Assembly: GCF_040095835.1 (NCBI RefSeq)
Contig: NZ_JBBMFT010000014.1
Span: 1 to 32,453, forward strand
Direction: 5' to 3'
DNA length: 32,453 bases
DNA from: Flavonifractor hominis
GTDB taxonomy: Bacteria > Bacillota > Clostridia > Oscillospirales > Oscillospiraceae
The notes beneath the pieces are model-generated. The model searched no databases, was not told the origin of the DNA, and saw nothing but the letters and a program-made list of their open reading frames with translations. Within the stretch, counting starts at the first letter, position 1. Every line of letters begins with the position of its first letter. A program made the position numbers and the translations under genes. Of this stretch, positions 16,354 to 24,011 are shown piece by piece.

Positions 16354-17970
16354 TCAATGGTTCAGATACCGCTTCAGCGTGGCGCGGACCGCACCGGGGC
16401 CAGCCAGCTCCTCGCGTACCATGCCCTCGATCTTATCCGCAAGACCCAGCTCCACCAGATCGGAGCCGAAGAGAACGGGATTGGAGAGAATGGGGGTAAG
16501 CTTGCCGTCCAGGCTGTCCGGATCGCCCAGAGTCACGCCGGAGAGTTGTCCCTGCAGAGTAGCCAGCATGGGATCGCTGCTACACTCCATGGGCTTGCCG
16601 GCGTCGTCCACCGCCAGCAGATAACGCAGCCAGCCGGCAATGGCCAGAGGAATGAAGGTCAGGCTCTTCACATCCAGGTCCGGCCGGGCCACGTAGGACT
16701 TGATGGTCTCGCCAAACCGGATGGGTACCTTCTGGCTGGTATCGGTGGCGATGCGCTGGGGTGCGTCGGGAATGAAGGGGTTGGGCAGGCGCTGCTCCAC
16801 CACCTCACGGATGAAGTCCATGGGGTTGAGGATCTTGGGATCGACAACAACGGGCATACCCTCGTCGTAGCCGATGCGCTCCACCAGAGCCTTCAGCTCG
16901 GGGTCCTTCATCTCGGCGGCAATGCTGGTGTAGCCCAGCAGGCAACCGTACACAGCCAGAGCGGTGTGCAGCGGGTTGAGGCAGGTGGTCACCTTCATGC
17001 GCTCGGTGTCATTGACGGTGTTCCGGTCGGTCATGTACACACCGGCCTTTTCCAGCGGAGGACGTCCGTTGGGGAAGCGGTCCTCTACCACCAGGTACTG
17101 GGGAATCTCTGCGTTGACGAAAGGAGCGATAAAGGTGTTTTTGCTGGTGACAATGGGAGCCATGTCCTCAATGCCGGCAGCCTCCAGACTTTCCTCCACC
17201 ACCTTGGCGGGGCGGGGAGTGATCTTGTCGATCATGGACCAGGGGAAGGAGACCTTGCTCTCATCTTCCAGCCAGGCCACGAAACCGTCATCCACAAAGC
17301 CGTTGTCCAGCCAGTGATGGGCTACGGTCACCACGCTGCTCCGCAGCTTCTCGCCGTTGTGGGAGCAGTTGTCCATGCTGACCACCGCGATGGGGGTAGC
17401 GCCGGCGCGATACCGCTCCAGCAGCAGAGAAGTCACCAGGCTCATGGCGTGGGAGCAGTTGGCGGGACCGTTGGCGAAGTCTGCCTCCACGAAGGGGAAG
17501 AACTTGCCCTCCATATTGGTCAGGGCATAGCCCTTCTCCGTAATGGTAAAGCTGACCATCTGCAGGCTGGGGGAACGGAAAATCGTCCGCAGCCGCTCCA
17601 GATCCTCCGGATATGCCGTACCGGCCCGCAGGCCCTCAGCGATAGAGGCCACCACTTCCTTCTCCATGGAGCCGTCGGGCTTCAGGCTGACCATCAGGGT
17701 CATGGAGTCGAAGGGAGTGTAGATCTTGTCAATGATATCGTAATCAAACGTGTCGGCAGCCACGATACCGCCCTTCACCAGACCCTGCTCCAGCAGAGAC
17801 TGCTGCAGCCGGGCGATGAAGCCGCGGAAGATGTTGCCTGCACCGAAGTGCACCCAAGTGGGATTGGCCTCGGTCTCGGCCACCATGGCTTTCCAATCAA
17901 AGGCGGGGAGACGGACCGCCGCCTGTTCCCAGGCGGCGTGGTCCTTCAGCCCTTCATAGCAGAGCTTCAT
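16354..17970 (-). CDS. uxuB: Fructuronate reductase (mannitol dehydrogenase family)
   Basis: The protein has 538 residues and belongs to the long-chain mannitol dehydrogenase family. The Rossmann NAD-binding motif is FGAGNIFRG (42-50). Downstream are 'VSMDNCSHNGEKL' and 'NPLHTALAVYG', which belong to the catalytic domain. It should reduce D-fructuronate to D-mannonate with NADH. This is inferred from its place directly after the mannonate dehydratase gene; a tagaturonate reductase is encoded separately at 28947. ATG 17970 is preferred because AAGGAGG is 11 nt upstream and the extra 28 codons of the longer frame are the antisense of nothing conserved and overlap uxuA. Confidence 0.85.
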   Translation of the reverse strand: MKLCYEGLKDHAAWEQAAVRLPAFDWKAMVAETEANPTWVHFGAGNIFRGFIARLQQSLLEQGLVKGGIVAADTFDYDIIDKIYTPFDSMTLMVSLKPDGSMEKEVVASIAEGLRAGTAYPEDLERLRTIFRSPSLQMVSFTITEKGYALTNMEGKFFPFVEADFANGPANCSHAMSLVTSLLLERYRAGATPIAVVSMDNCSHNGEKLRSSVVTVAHHWLDNGFVDDGFVAWLEDESKVSFPWSMIDKITPRPAKVVEESLEAAGIEDMAPIVTSKNTFIAPFVNAEIPQYLVVEDRFPNGRPPLEKAGVYMTDRNTVNDTERMKVTTCLNPLHTALAVYGCLLGYTSIAAEMKDPELKALVERIGYDEGMPVVVDPKILNPMDFIREVVEQRLPNPFIPDAPQRIATDTSQKVPIRFGETIKSYVARPDLDVKSLTFIPLAIAGWLRYLLAVDDAGKPMECSSDPMLATLQGQLSGVTLGDPDSLDGKLTPILSNPVLFGSDLVELGLADKIEGMVREELAGPGAVRATLKRYLNH

Positions 17971-17986
17971 ATTATTTGGTTCCTCC

Positions 17987-19063
17987 TTAGTCCGAGGACT
18001 TGCAGATGGCTTCCCACAGACCGTTGAGGTAGGTGGCGCCCAGGGCGCGGTCATAGAGACCGTAGCCGGGGCGGCCGCTCTCGTTCCAGATCATGCGGCC
18101 GTGGTCGGGACGGATGTAGGTGTTCGGGCAAGTATCGTGGATAGCCTTCATGATGGCGTACATGTCCAAATCACCGGTGGAGGACAGGTGGGCGGCCTCG
18201 CGGAACTTGTGGTAGCCCAGATACTTCACGTTGCGCACGTGCATGGCACCGATCCGGTTCATCTCGCCGAAGTGGCGGATGATGGCGGGAATGTCGTTGT
18301 CCGGGTTGGAGCCCAGAGAGCCGGTGCACAGGCACACCGTGTTGCAGGGGGAATCCCGCAGGGCGATGATCTTGTCGTAGTCCTCCTGGCTGTGGGCGAT
18401 ACGGGGCAGACCGAAGATGGGCCAGGCCGGATCGTCGGGATGGCAGGCCATCACCACACCGCACTCCTCGCAGGTGGGGATGATGCCGTCCAGGAAGTAC
18501 TTGTAGTTGGCGCGCAGATCATCGGGAGTGATGGTCTTGTAGCGCTCCAGAGTGGTCTCCAGTTCGGCCAGACGCTCGGGCTCCCAGCCGGGGAGGGTGA
18601 AACCATTGCAGTTGTCAATGGTGTTGCGGACCAGGTCCACGGGGGTCATCTCGCCGAGTTCCTTCTCGTCGAAATACAGGCTGTTGGAGCCGTCCTCGGG
18701 GATGACGCGGGCCAGGTCGGTGCGCAGCCAGTCAAACACGGGCATGAAGTTGTACACGATGACCTTCACGCCGTACTTGGCCAGGTTGCGGATGGTGGTG
18801 CAGTAGTTGGCGATGTACTGGTCGCGGGTGGGCAGGCCCATCTTGATGTCCTCGTGGACATTGACGGACTCAATAACCTCGCACTCCAGACCGGCGGCGT
18901 GGACCTCGTCCATATAGGCCTTGATCTCTTCCTCGGTCCAGACTTCACCGGCGGCCTTGTAGTCCAGCACGCCCATCAGACCGGTCATGCCGGGGATCTG
19001 CTTGATCTGGCTCAGAGTGATGTTGTCACTGTCAGAGCCATACCAGCGGAATGTCATTTTCAT
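17987..19063 (-). CDS. uxuA: Mannonate dehydratase
   Basis: The protein has 358 residues, the usual UxuA size. The N-terminus MKMTFRWYGSDSDNITLSQIKQIPG is diagnostic in its FRWYG and QIPG segments. Metal-site and active-site stretches include 'MACHPDDPAWPIFGLPRI', 'HVRNVKY' and 'RPDHGRMIW'. It dehydrates D-mannonate to 2-keto-3-deoxygluconate (KDG) and needs Fe2+ or Mn2+ in characterised members. The product is the substrate of the kinase encoded at 24012. GGAGAG lies 10 nt before the ATG. It is 26 nt after dctM and 16 nt before uxuB in the same operon. Confidence 0.95.
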   Translation of the reverse strand: MKMTFRWYGSDSDNITLSQIKQIPGMTGLMGVLDYKAAGEVWTEEEIKAYMDEVHAAGLECEVIESVNVHEDIKMGLPTRDQYIANYCTTIRNLAKYGVKVIVYNFMPVFDWLRTDLARVIPEDGSNSLYFDEKELGEMTPVDLVRNTIDNCNGFTLPGWEPERLAELETTLERYKTITPDDLRANYKYFLDGIIPTCEECGVVMACHPDDPAWPIFGLPRIAHSQEDYDKIIALRDSPCNTVCLCTGSLGSNPDNDIPAIIRHFGEMNRIGAMHVRNVKYLGYHKFREAAHLSSTGDLDMYAIMKAIHDTCPNTYIRPDHGRMIWNESGRPGYGLYDRALGATYLNGLWEAICKSSD

Positions 19064-19089
19064 AATGAATTACTCTCCAGTCGTAAAGA

Positions 19090-20403
19090 TCAGCCGACCG
19101 TGGGCACATAGCCGCCCACAACCTTGGGGATGATCAGGCTGACGTCGGGGATGAAGGAAATGAGCAGCAGAACGATGATCATGCACAGATAGAACGGCAG
19201 GGTCGCCTTGACCACGCGCTCCATGGGCACCTTGCCCACGGCGGAGCCGATGAACAGCACGGCGCCGACAGGGGGAGTCAGCAGGCCGATGCCGCAGTTC
19301 AGAACGACCATGATACCGAACTGGATGGGATCGATGCCGACAGAGGTAGCGATGGGCAGCAGGATGGGGGTGGCGATCAGGATGATGGGGGCCATATCCA
19401 TGATGCAGCCCAGGATCAGCAGGATCACGTTCAGCAGCAGGATGATCAGGATGGGGTTGCTGGTCAGGTTGGTAATGGCGGTAGCGGCCATGTCGGGCAC
19501 GTGCAGGGTGGTCAGGCAGTAGCCGAACACGCTGGAGGTGGCGATCAGGATCAGCACGATGGACAGGGTGTCCACGCAGGAGGTGAGCTCACGCCACACG
19601 CCCTTCCAGTCCAGGCCCTTGTAGATGAACACGGAAACGATCAGGGAGTAGATAACGGCGATAGCGGCGGACTCGGTAGCGGTGAAGACACCGGCCACGA
19701 CGCCCACGACCACGATGACCACGGCGGCCAGAGCCCAGATGGAGGTGCCCAGCTGACGGATCAGGTTCATGAGGCTGAACTTATCGCCCTTGGGGTAGTT
19801 GCGCTTCACGGAAATGATGTAGGAGCCGACCATCAGGGACAGAGCCAGCAGAGCGCCGGGCAGGTAGCCGGCCAGGAACAGGCTGCCCACGGAGATGCCG
19901 CCGGCAGTGGTGGCGTAGATAACCATGTTGTGGCTGGGAGGAACCAGCAGGCCCTCGCAGGAGGAGGTGATGGTGACGGCGGTGGAGAAGTCATCATCGT
20001 AGCCCTCGCTGACCATCATGGGGATCAGGATGGAGCCCAGAGAAGCGGTATCGGCAGAAGCGGAACCGGAGATGCCGCCGAAGAAGTAGGAGGCCACCAC
20101 GTTAACCATGGCCAGGCCGCCGCGCATCCAGCCCACGCAGGCGTTGGCCAGAGCGATCAGCTTATCGGAAATACCGCCGGTGCCCATCAGTACACCCATG
20201 GTGATGAAGAAAGGCACGGCCATCAGGCTGAAGGAGTTGATGCCTTTGACCATCTGCTGACAGACGGTGGACAGGCTCAGGCCCTGCACCAGCAGGCACA
20301 GCACAGAGGCCAAGCCAACGGCGTAGGCGATGGGGAAGCGCAGGAAAATCATGACAAAGAAGCTGACGAGCAGCACAATAATGGCAAGAGTCTGAGTATC
20401 CAT
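19090..20403 (-). CDS. dctM: TRAP transporter large permease subunit
   Basis: The protein has 437 residues, very hydrophobic, about 12-13 membrane helices, as usual for DctM. The N-terminus 'IIVLLVSFFVMIFLRFPIAYAVGLAS' and 'GISGSASADTASLGSILIPMM' belong to the conserved TRAP sodium-site region. It couples substrate uptake to a sodium gradient together with DctQ and DctP. AGGAGG lies 11 nt before ATG 20403, and the gene overlaps the dctQ stop by 1 nt. Neighbouring uxuA and uxuB indicate a hexuronate, probably glucuronate or a related aldonate, as the substrate; this is inferred. Confidence 0.92.
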   Translation of the reverse strand: MDTQTLAIIVLLVSFFVMIFLRFPIAYAVGLASVLCLLVQGLSLSTVCQQMVKGINSFSLMAVPFFITMGVLMGTGGISDKLIALANACVGWMRGGLAMVNVVASYFFGGISGSASADTASLGSILIPMMVSEGYDDDFSTAVTITSSCEGLLVPPSHNMVIYATTAGGISVGSLFLAGYLPGALLALSLMVGSYIISVKRNYPKGDKFSLMNLIRQLGTSIWALAAVVIVVVGVVAGVFTATESAAIAVIYSLIVSVFIYKGLDWKGVWRELTSCVDTLSIVLILIATSSVFGYCLTTLHVPDMAATAITNLTSNPILIILLLNVILLILGCIMDMAPIILIATPILLPIATSVGIDPIQFGIMVVLNCGIGLLTPPVGAVLFIGSAVGKVPMERVVKATLPFYLCMIIVLLLISFIPDVSLIIPKVVGGYVPTVG

Positions 20404-20936
20404 TAAGAATTGACCTCCTTCACGTCCTTCACGAAGAAGGCCTTGATGTGGTTGTAAATGGCCTCGATCTCAAAGACGATCATGGCAACGCCGGCCAGAG
20501 GCACAGGGAAGTACATCCAGAACCGGGACAACCAGGGCATGGACACGTAGGTGCCGCGGGCGCCCAGAGTAGTGGCGTACTGCCAGCCAACCACCAGCAT
20601 GATGACGCCCAGAATGCAAACGGCTATGTCGGACAGCACGTCCAGCACCTTGAGCAGCTTGGGGGGCAGCATACCATCGAAGGCGGTCATACGGATGTGC
20701 GCGCCGCGGCGGATGGCCAGAGCGGCGGAGAGCACAGCCATGTAGCTCATCAGGGTCAGAACGGATTCCTCCGTCCAGGAGGGGTCGGGAATGAAGGAAA
20801 TGTAGCGGCCGCACACAGAATAAGAGGTGATCAGGATATCGGCCACCAGCATAACCTTACACAGGAACAGCACGACTTTGTATGTAATGTCGTAAACCGG
20901 CTTGATCCTGTCAAGAGTGACAAAAATCGCAGGCAT
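20403..20936 (-). CDS. dctQ: TRAP transporter small permease subunit
   Basis: The protein has 177 residues and four predicted membrane helices, typical of DctQ. The conserved 'SVCGRYISFIPDPSWTEE' and 'MSYMAVLSAALAIRRGAHIRM' segments carry the family's WTEE and RRGAHI motifs. It associates with DctM. ATG 20936 is chosen over a longer frame because GAAGGGAG lies upstream at suitable spacing. The dctP gene lies 102 bp upstream across a hairpin terminator. Confidence 0.92.
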   Translation of the reverse strand: MPAIFVTLDRIKPVYDITYKVVLFLCKVMLVADILITSYSVCGRYISFIPDPSWTEESVLTLMSYMAVLSAALAIRRGAHIRMTAFDGMLPPKLLKVLDVLSDIAVCILGVIMLVVGWQYATTLGARGTYVSMPWLSRFWMYFPVPLAGVAMIVFEIEAIYNHIKAFFVKDVKEVNS

Positions 20937-20967
20937 GGGGTTTCTCCCTTCTCTCAACGAAATAAAG

Positions 20968-21000
20968 GGAGGGCACAGGGGACGACCCCCTGCGCCCTCC
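20968..21000 (-). terminator. Intra-operon hairpin between dctP and dctQ
   Basis: On the minus strand a long GC-rich stem (GGAGGGCGCAGGGG and a complementary arm with one G-U pair, a one-base bulge and a short loop) is followed by a U-rich CUUUAUUU. It probably causes partial termination or protects the dctP message. Confidence 0.7.
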
Positions 21001-21038
21001 TCTTCAAAGCAGGTATAAAAAATGTAGCGGAGGATGGA

Positions 21039-22118
21039 TTACTTCATATCAACGATCTGCTGATACACGTCTTCCATGCCCACGATGTTCTCGGCGACGA
21101 CGTCAGCAGTGGCCTCCTGCCAGGGAGCCTTGTCGGTAACATCGATAACGGTAACACCCTTGGCCTTCAGCTCCTCCAGGACCTCGTTCTCCTGGGTCTC
21201 GGAGAGGTTGCGGTTGAACTCCTGAGCGTAGGCACCGGCCTCCATCAGGACGTTCTGCTGAGCCTCGGTCAGCTCGTTCCAAGCGTTGTCGGAGATGATA
21301 ACTTCGATGGCGCCCATGGTGTGGCCGTCCAGGATCAGGTAGGGAGCGACCTCGTTGAAGGCGTTGGAAGCGTAGTTGGCGATGGGCTGCTCAGCGCCGT
21401 CCACAACGCCGGTCTGCAGGGCGGAGTACAGCTCATTGAAGGACACGACCGTGGGAGAAGCACCCAGGCCCTCAACCAGACCGTTCATGATGGGGTCGTT
21501 GGACACGCGCAGCTTCATGCCGGCCAGATCCTCAATACCCTCGATGGGATCCTTGGTGAAGAAGTGACGGAAGCCCTCTTCGCCGTAGAACAGGCCGCGG
21601 ACGGGCAGGCCCACTTCCTGGGGCTCGTTCAGCATCTCGGTAGCCAGATCGCTGGTAGCGAAGTTCCAGTAGTGGTCGCGGGTCTCGAACACGAAGGGCA
21701 GGGTCAGCATGACGGACTTCTCAGCGCCGTAGCTGTTCAGAGCGAAAGCGGAGATACGGGAGATGTCGATGGTGTCGCCGCCGCCCAGCATGGTGTCCAG
21801 AACGTCGTTCTCGGAACCCAGAACGCCGCTGGCCTGGATGTCGATGGTGATGGAGCCACCGGACAGCTCCTCAACCTTCTCCTTGAAGGCGGTAGCGGTC
21901 TGGCCGGAGATGGTGTCGAGGGGGTTAACCTCGGCGTAGGTCAGGGTGACCTTGGGATCGTTGGCCACATCGCCAGCGGGAGCGGAGCTCTCGGTGGTGG
22001 CGGGAGTGGTGCTCTCGTCAGCGGGAGTGGTCTCCTCGGTGGCGGGGGAACCGCAGGCGGCCAGGGTCAGAGCCATGGTGCCAGCCAGCAGCGCAGCAAG
22101 CAGTTTCTTCTGTTTCAT
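21039..22118 (-). CDS. dctP: TRAP transporter substrate-binding lipoprotein
   Basis: The protein has 359 residues. The lipoprotein signal MKQKKLLAALLAGTMALTLAAC puts the lipidated cysteine at residue 22, followed by a Thr/Glu/Ser-rich tether to about residue 50. The mature DctP fold includes 'GMKLRVSNDPIMNGLVEGLGASPTVVSFNELYSALQTGVVDGAE', whose Arg and 'FNELYSALQTGVVDG' stretch define the carboxylate-binding family. It captures a sugar acid for DctQM. ATG 22118 has AAAGGAGG about 10 nt upstream; the longer frame starting at 22181 begins in the promoter leader. The hexuronate specificity is inferred from the operon. Confidence 0.93.
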   Translation of the reverse strand: MKQKKLLAALLAGTMALTLAACGSPATEETTPADESTTPATTESSAPAGDVANDPKVTLTYAEVNPLDTISGQTATAFKEKVEELSGGSITIDIQASGVLGSENDVLDTMLGGGDTIDISRISAFALNSYGAEKSVMLTLPFVFETRDHYWNFATSDLATEMLNEPQEVGLPVRGLFYGEEGFRHFFTKDPIEGIEDLAGMKLRVSNDPIMNGLVEGLGASPTVVSFNELYSALQTGVVDGAEQPIANYASNAFNEVAPYLILDGHTMGAIEVIISDNAWNELTEAQQNVLMEAGAYAQEFNRNLSETQENEVLEELKAKGVTVIDVTDKAPWQEATADVVAENIVGMEDVYQQIVDMK

Positions 22119-22187
22119 TTGACAGAATCCTCCTTTTGTGATAATTGGGCTGCATGCATATGCAGACCCGAACTGTAACACGTCCGT

Positions 22188-22216
22188 AATATATCATATT
22201 TCTGTCAGTCTGTCCA
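22188..22216 (-). promoter_or_regulatory. Predicted promoter of the dctPQM-uxuAB-gntR operon
   Basis: On the minus strand TGGACA (22216-22211) is followed by a 17-nt spacer and TATATT (22193-22188). The GntR-like palindrome touches the -35 box. Confidence 0.65.
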
Positions 22217-22229
22217 CTAGTATACTAGT
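22216..22229. promoter_or_regulatory. Perfect 14-bp palindrome ACTAGTATACTAGT, probable GntR operator
   Basis: The palindrome matches the TNGTATACNA core of FadR-subfamily operators (for example E. coli ExuR/UxuR TTGGTATACCAA). It overlaps the outermost base of the -35 box of the operon that encodes the GntR protein. Related sites are at 22942-22953 and 6145-6164. Confidence 0.65.
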
Positions 22230-22240
22230 AAAAAAATGCA

Positions 22241-22255
22241 CGCCCAATTTGGGCG
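22241..22255. promoter_or_regulatory. Inverted repeat CGCCCAA-T-TTGGGCG in the divergent region
   Basis: Seven-bp arms with a single central base lie between the dctP promoter and the small membrane protein gene. It could be an operator of an unidentified regulator. A T run follows on the minus strand, but no gene ends here, so a terminator role is unlikely. Confidence 0.3.
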
Positions 22256-22280
22256 ATTCGCCAAAAAAGAAAATGAGACC

Positions 22281-22308
22281 TTGCGAAATCTAGCCTAGAA
22301 TGTAAAAT
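22281..22308 (+). promoter_or_regulatory. Possible promoter of the small membrane protein gene
   Basis: TTGCGA, 16 nt and TAAAAT. The implied leader reaches the AGGAGG ribosome site before TTG 22361. Both boxes are moderate. Confidence 0.3.
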
Positions 22309-22360
22309 GTACAATGGTATAGTTGGAAGTATTGATACACAGACAGGAGGAAGCAAATTC

Positions 22361-22894
22361 TTGAACAACAGAGGATCCATTCTGATACCAGTTCATTTGG
22401 ATGCCAAAACGTTTCGTGGATTCGCCTGGTTTGATACAATCGGACGGTCAAAACGTTGGCGTTCGCCGTTGATTTTTGCGGTAATATTCACGATTTTTGC
22501 ATGCATTGCCCTTTCCATGCGGGGGCGGGCTGATGGAGCGACCCTGCTGGGTGTGGTGCTATTGGTAGTGGGATTGGGGATACCTGGAGGGTATTTTCTC
22601 AGTTTCTATCTCTCCGTTCGCGGACAGATCAAGCGCTTTGGACTGAAGGAGCCACGCTATGCCTACACCGTTACCCTGTCCGAGAGCGGGGTAAAGATTG
22701 CCACCGACAAGGAACAGGCGGACTATACCTGGGACAATGTTTATGCTGCCTACCGCAAAGCGGAGTGCATCTACCTTTATGTAGAGGAACGCAGAGCCTA
22801 TCTGTTGCCGAAGGGCCAGGGAGAGGCCGACCAGGATGAGGTCTGGGCACTGCTGCTGGAGCGGCTGCCCGCTGGACGAGCCCATGGCCGGTGA
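22361..22894 (+). CDS. Small membrane protein with YcxB-like C-terminal domain, function unknown
   Basis: The protein has 177 residues. Two hydrophobic segments (about 'PLIFAVIFTIFACIALSM' and 'GVVLLVVGLGIPGGYFLSFYL') are separated by a short charged loop. The soluble C-terminal half has the pattern 'YTVTLSESGVKIATDKEQADYTWDNVYAAYRKAECIYLYVEERRAYLLPK'-type seen in YcxB-like proteins, where 'W..V' and 'LLPK' are typical. TTG 22361 is preferred because AGGAGG lies 10 nt upstream; an ATG at 22307 has no ribosome site. Its codons are less GC-biased than its neighbours'. It stands alone between two uronate operons and nothing in it indicates a role in their metabolism. Confidence 0.6.
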   Translation: MNNRGSILIPVHLDAKTFRGFAWFDTIGRSKRWRSPLIFAVIFTIFACIALSMRGRADGATLLGVVLLVVGLGIPGGYFLSFYLSVRGQIKRFGLKEPRYAYTVTLSESGVKIATDKEQADYTWDNVYAAYRKAECIYLYVEERRAYLLPKGQGEADQDEVWALLLERLPAGRAHGR

Positions 22895-22934
22895 TAAAAG
22901 AACAGAAAAAAATCAAAAATTTCCTTCAAAACAC

Positions 22935-22962
22935 TTGTTTTCTAGTATACAAGCGATATAAT
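22935..22962 (+). promoter_or_regulatory. Predicted promoter of the kdgA-uxaC-uxaBA-kdgF-kduI operon
   Basis: TTGTTT at 22935-22940, a 16-nt spacer and a perfect TATAAT at 22957-22962. A GntR-like site fills the spacer. A second TATAAT at 22988-22993 lacks a matching -35 box. Confidence 0.6.
22942..22953. promoter_or_regulatory. GntR-like operator CTAGTATACAAG between -35 and -10 boxes
   Basis: It shares CTAGTATAC with the dctP palindrome and GTATACAAG with one arm of the repeat at 6145. A repressor bound here would exclude RNA polymerase directly. Confidence 0.6.
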
Positions 22963-23000
22963 GGTAGAAGCGTGAGGATATACCCGTTATAATAGACTAA

Positions 23001-23014
23001 AACGTTTGCGCAAA
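23001..23014. promoter_or_regulatory. AACGTTTGCGCAAA motif in the kdgA leader, candidate operator
   Basis: It contains the palindrome TTTGCGCAAA and differs by one base from the motif at 7584-7597. It lies just ahead of the ribosome site, and is a candidate LacI-family operator or other shared control site. Confidence 0.42.
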
Positions 23015-23033
23015 TGATGAGGAGGAATGTATT

Positions 23034-23996
23034 ATGAACGAAATCCTTCAGCGAGTATACCAGATCGGTATCGTGCCTGTCATCGCCATTGACGATGCGG
23101 AAAAAGCTGTGCCTCTGGCCAAGGCTCTGGTGGCCGGCGGCCTGCCCGCTGCCGAGGTGACGTTCCGCACCGCCGCTGGTGAGGAGGCCATCCGCCGCAT
23201 TGCCACCGAGGTGCCCGAGATGCTGGTGGGCGCCGGCACCGTGCTGACCAAGGAGCAGGCTGACCGCGCCATTGCCGCTGGCTCTCAGTTCATCGTCAGC
23301 CCCGGCTTTAACCCCGAGATCACCCGCTACGTGCTGGACAAGGGTGTGCCCATGATGCCCGGTACCGCTACCCCCGGCGAGATGGAGCAGGCCATGAGCA
23401 TGGGCCTGGACGTGGTGAAGTTCTTCCCCGCCGAGCAGAACGGCGGCGTGGCCAAGCTGAAGGCTGTGGCCGGTCCCTATGCCAACCTGCGCTGGATGCC
23501 CACCGGCGGTGTGAACACCAAGAACATGATGGACTACCTGGGCTTTGACAAGATCATCGCCTGCGGCGGCACCTGGATGGTGAAGAAGGACCTCATCGAG
23601 GGTGAGAAGTGGGACGAGATCACCGCTATCTGCAAGGAGGCCGTGAAGACCATGCTGGGCTTCTCCCTGCATCATGTGGGCATCAACTGCGCCAATGAGG
23701 CTGAGTCTGAGAAGACCGCCAAGGCTGTGTGCGCCATCTTCGGCTTCGACTACAAGCCCGGCAACTCCTCCAACTTTGCCGGCGGCATCGTGGAGTGCAC
23801 CAAGACGCCTTACATGGGCACCAACGGCCACATTGCCATCGGCACCCATAACGTGGACCGCGCCATCTACCACCTGGGCCTGCAGGGCGTGGAGTTTGAT
23901 GAGTCCACCCGCAAGACCGATGCCAAGGGCAAGACCAAGGCTATCTATGTGAAGGGTGAGTTCGGCGGCTTCGCCATCCACCTGGTTCAGAAATAA
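23034..23996 (+). CDS. KDPG/KHG aldolase fused to a VOC-like C-terminal domain
   Basis: The protein has 320 residues. Residues 1-205 form a complete class-I KDPG aldolase: the general-base Glu41 in EVTFR, the VGAGTV loop and Schiff-base Lys129 in VVKFFPAE. It cleaves 2-keto-3-deoxy-6-phosphogluconate to pyruvate and glyceraldehyde-3-phosphate, and such enzymes often also cleave 2-keto-4-hydroxyglutarate. Residues about 210-320 are an extra domain starting 'HHVGINC' and ending 'GGFAIHLVQ', a pattern of glyoxalase/VOC-fold domains. Stand-alone KDPG aldolases are about 210 residues, so this is a fusion, not a longer barrel. The frame is continuous. GAGGAGG lies upstream of the ATG, and kdgK follows after 15 nt. 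The role of the added domain is unknown. Confidence 0.92.
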   Translation: MNEILQRVYQIGIVPVIAIDDAEKAVPLAKALVAGGLPAAEVTFRTAAGEEAIRRIATEVPEMLVGAGTVLTKEQADRAIAAGSQFIVSPGFNPEITRYVLDKGVPMMPGTATPGEMEQAMSMGLDVVKFFPAEQNGGVAKLKAVAGPYANLRWMPTGGVNTKNMMDYLGFDKIIACGGTWMVKKDLIEGEKWDEITAICKEAVKTMLGFSLHHVGINCANEAESEKTAKAVCAIFGFDYKPGNSSNFAGGIVECTKTPYMGTNGHIAIGTHNVDRAIYHLGLQGVEFDESTRKTDAKGKTKAIYVKGEFGGFAIHLVQK

Positions 23997-24011
23997 GGAG
24001 GTAAATAAAAA

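Noticed and set aside
16357..18027. Open frame of 556 codons on the plus strand
   Set aside because: It is antisense to the fructuronate reductase gene, whose Rossmann motif and operon position are convincing.
20448..22178. Open frame of 576 codons on the plus strand
   Set aside because: It is antisense to dctQ and dctP, which have plain TRAP signatures and a lipobox.
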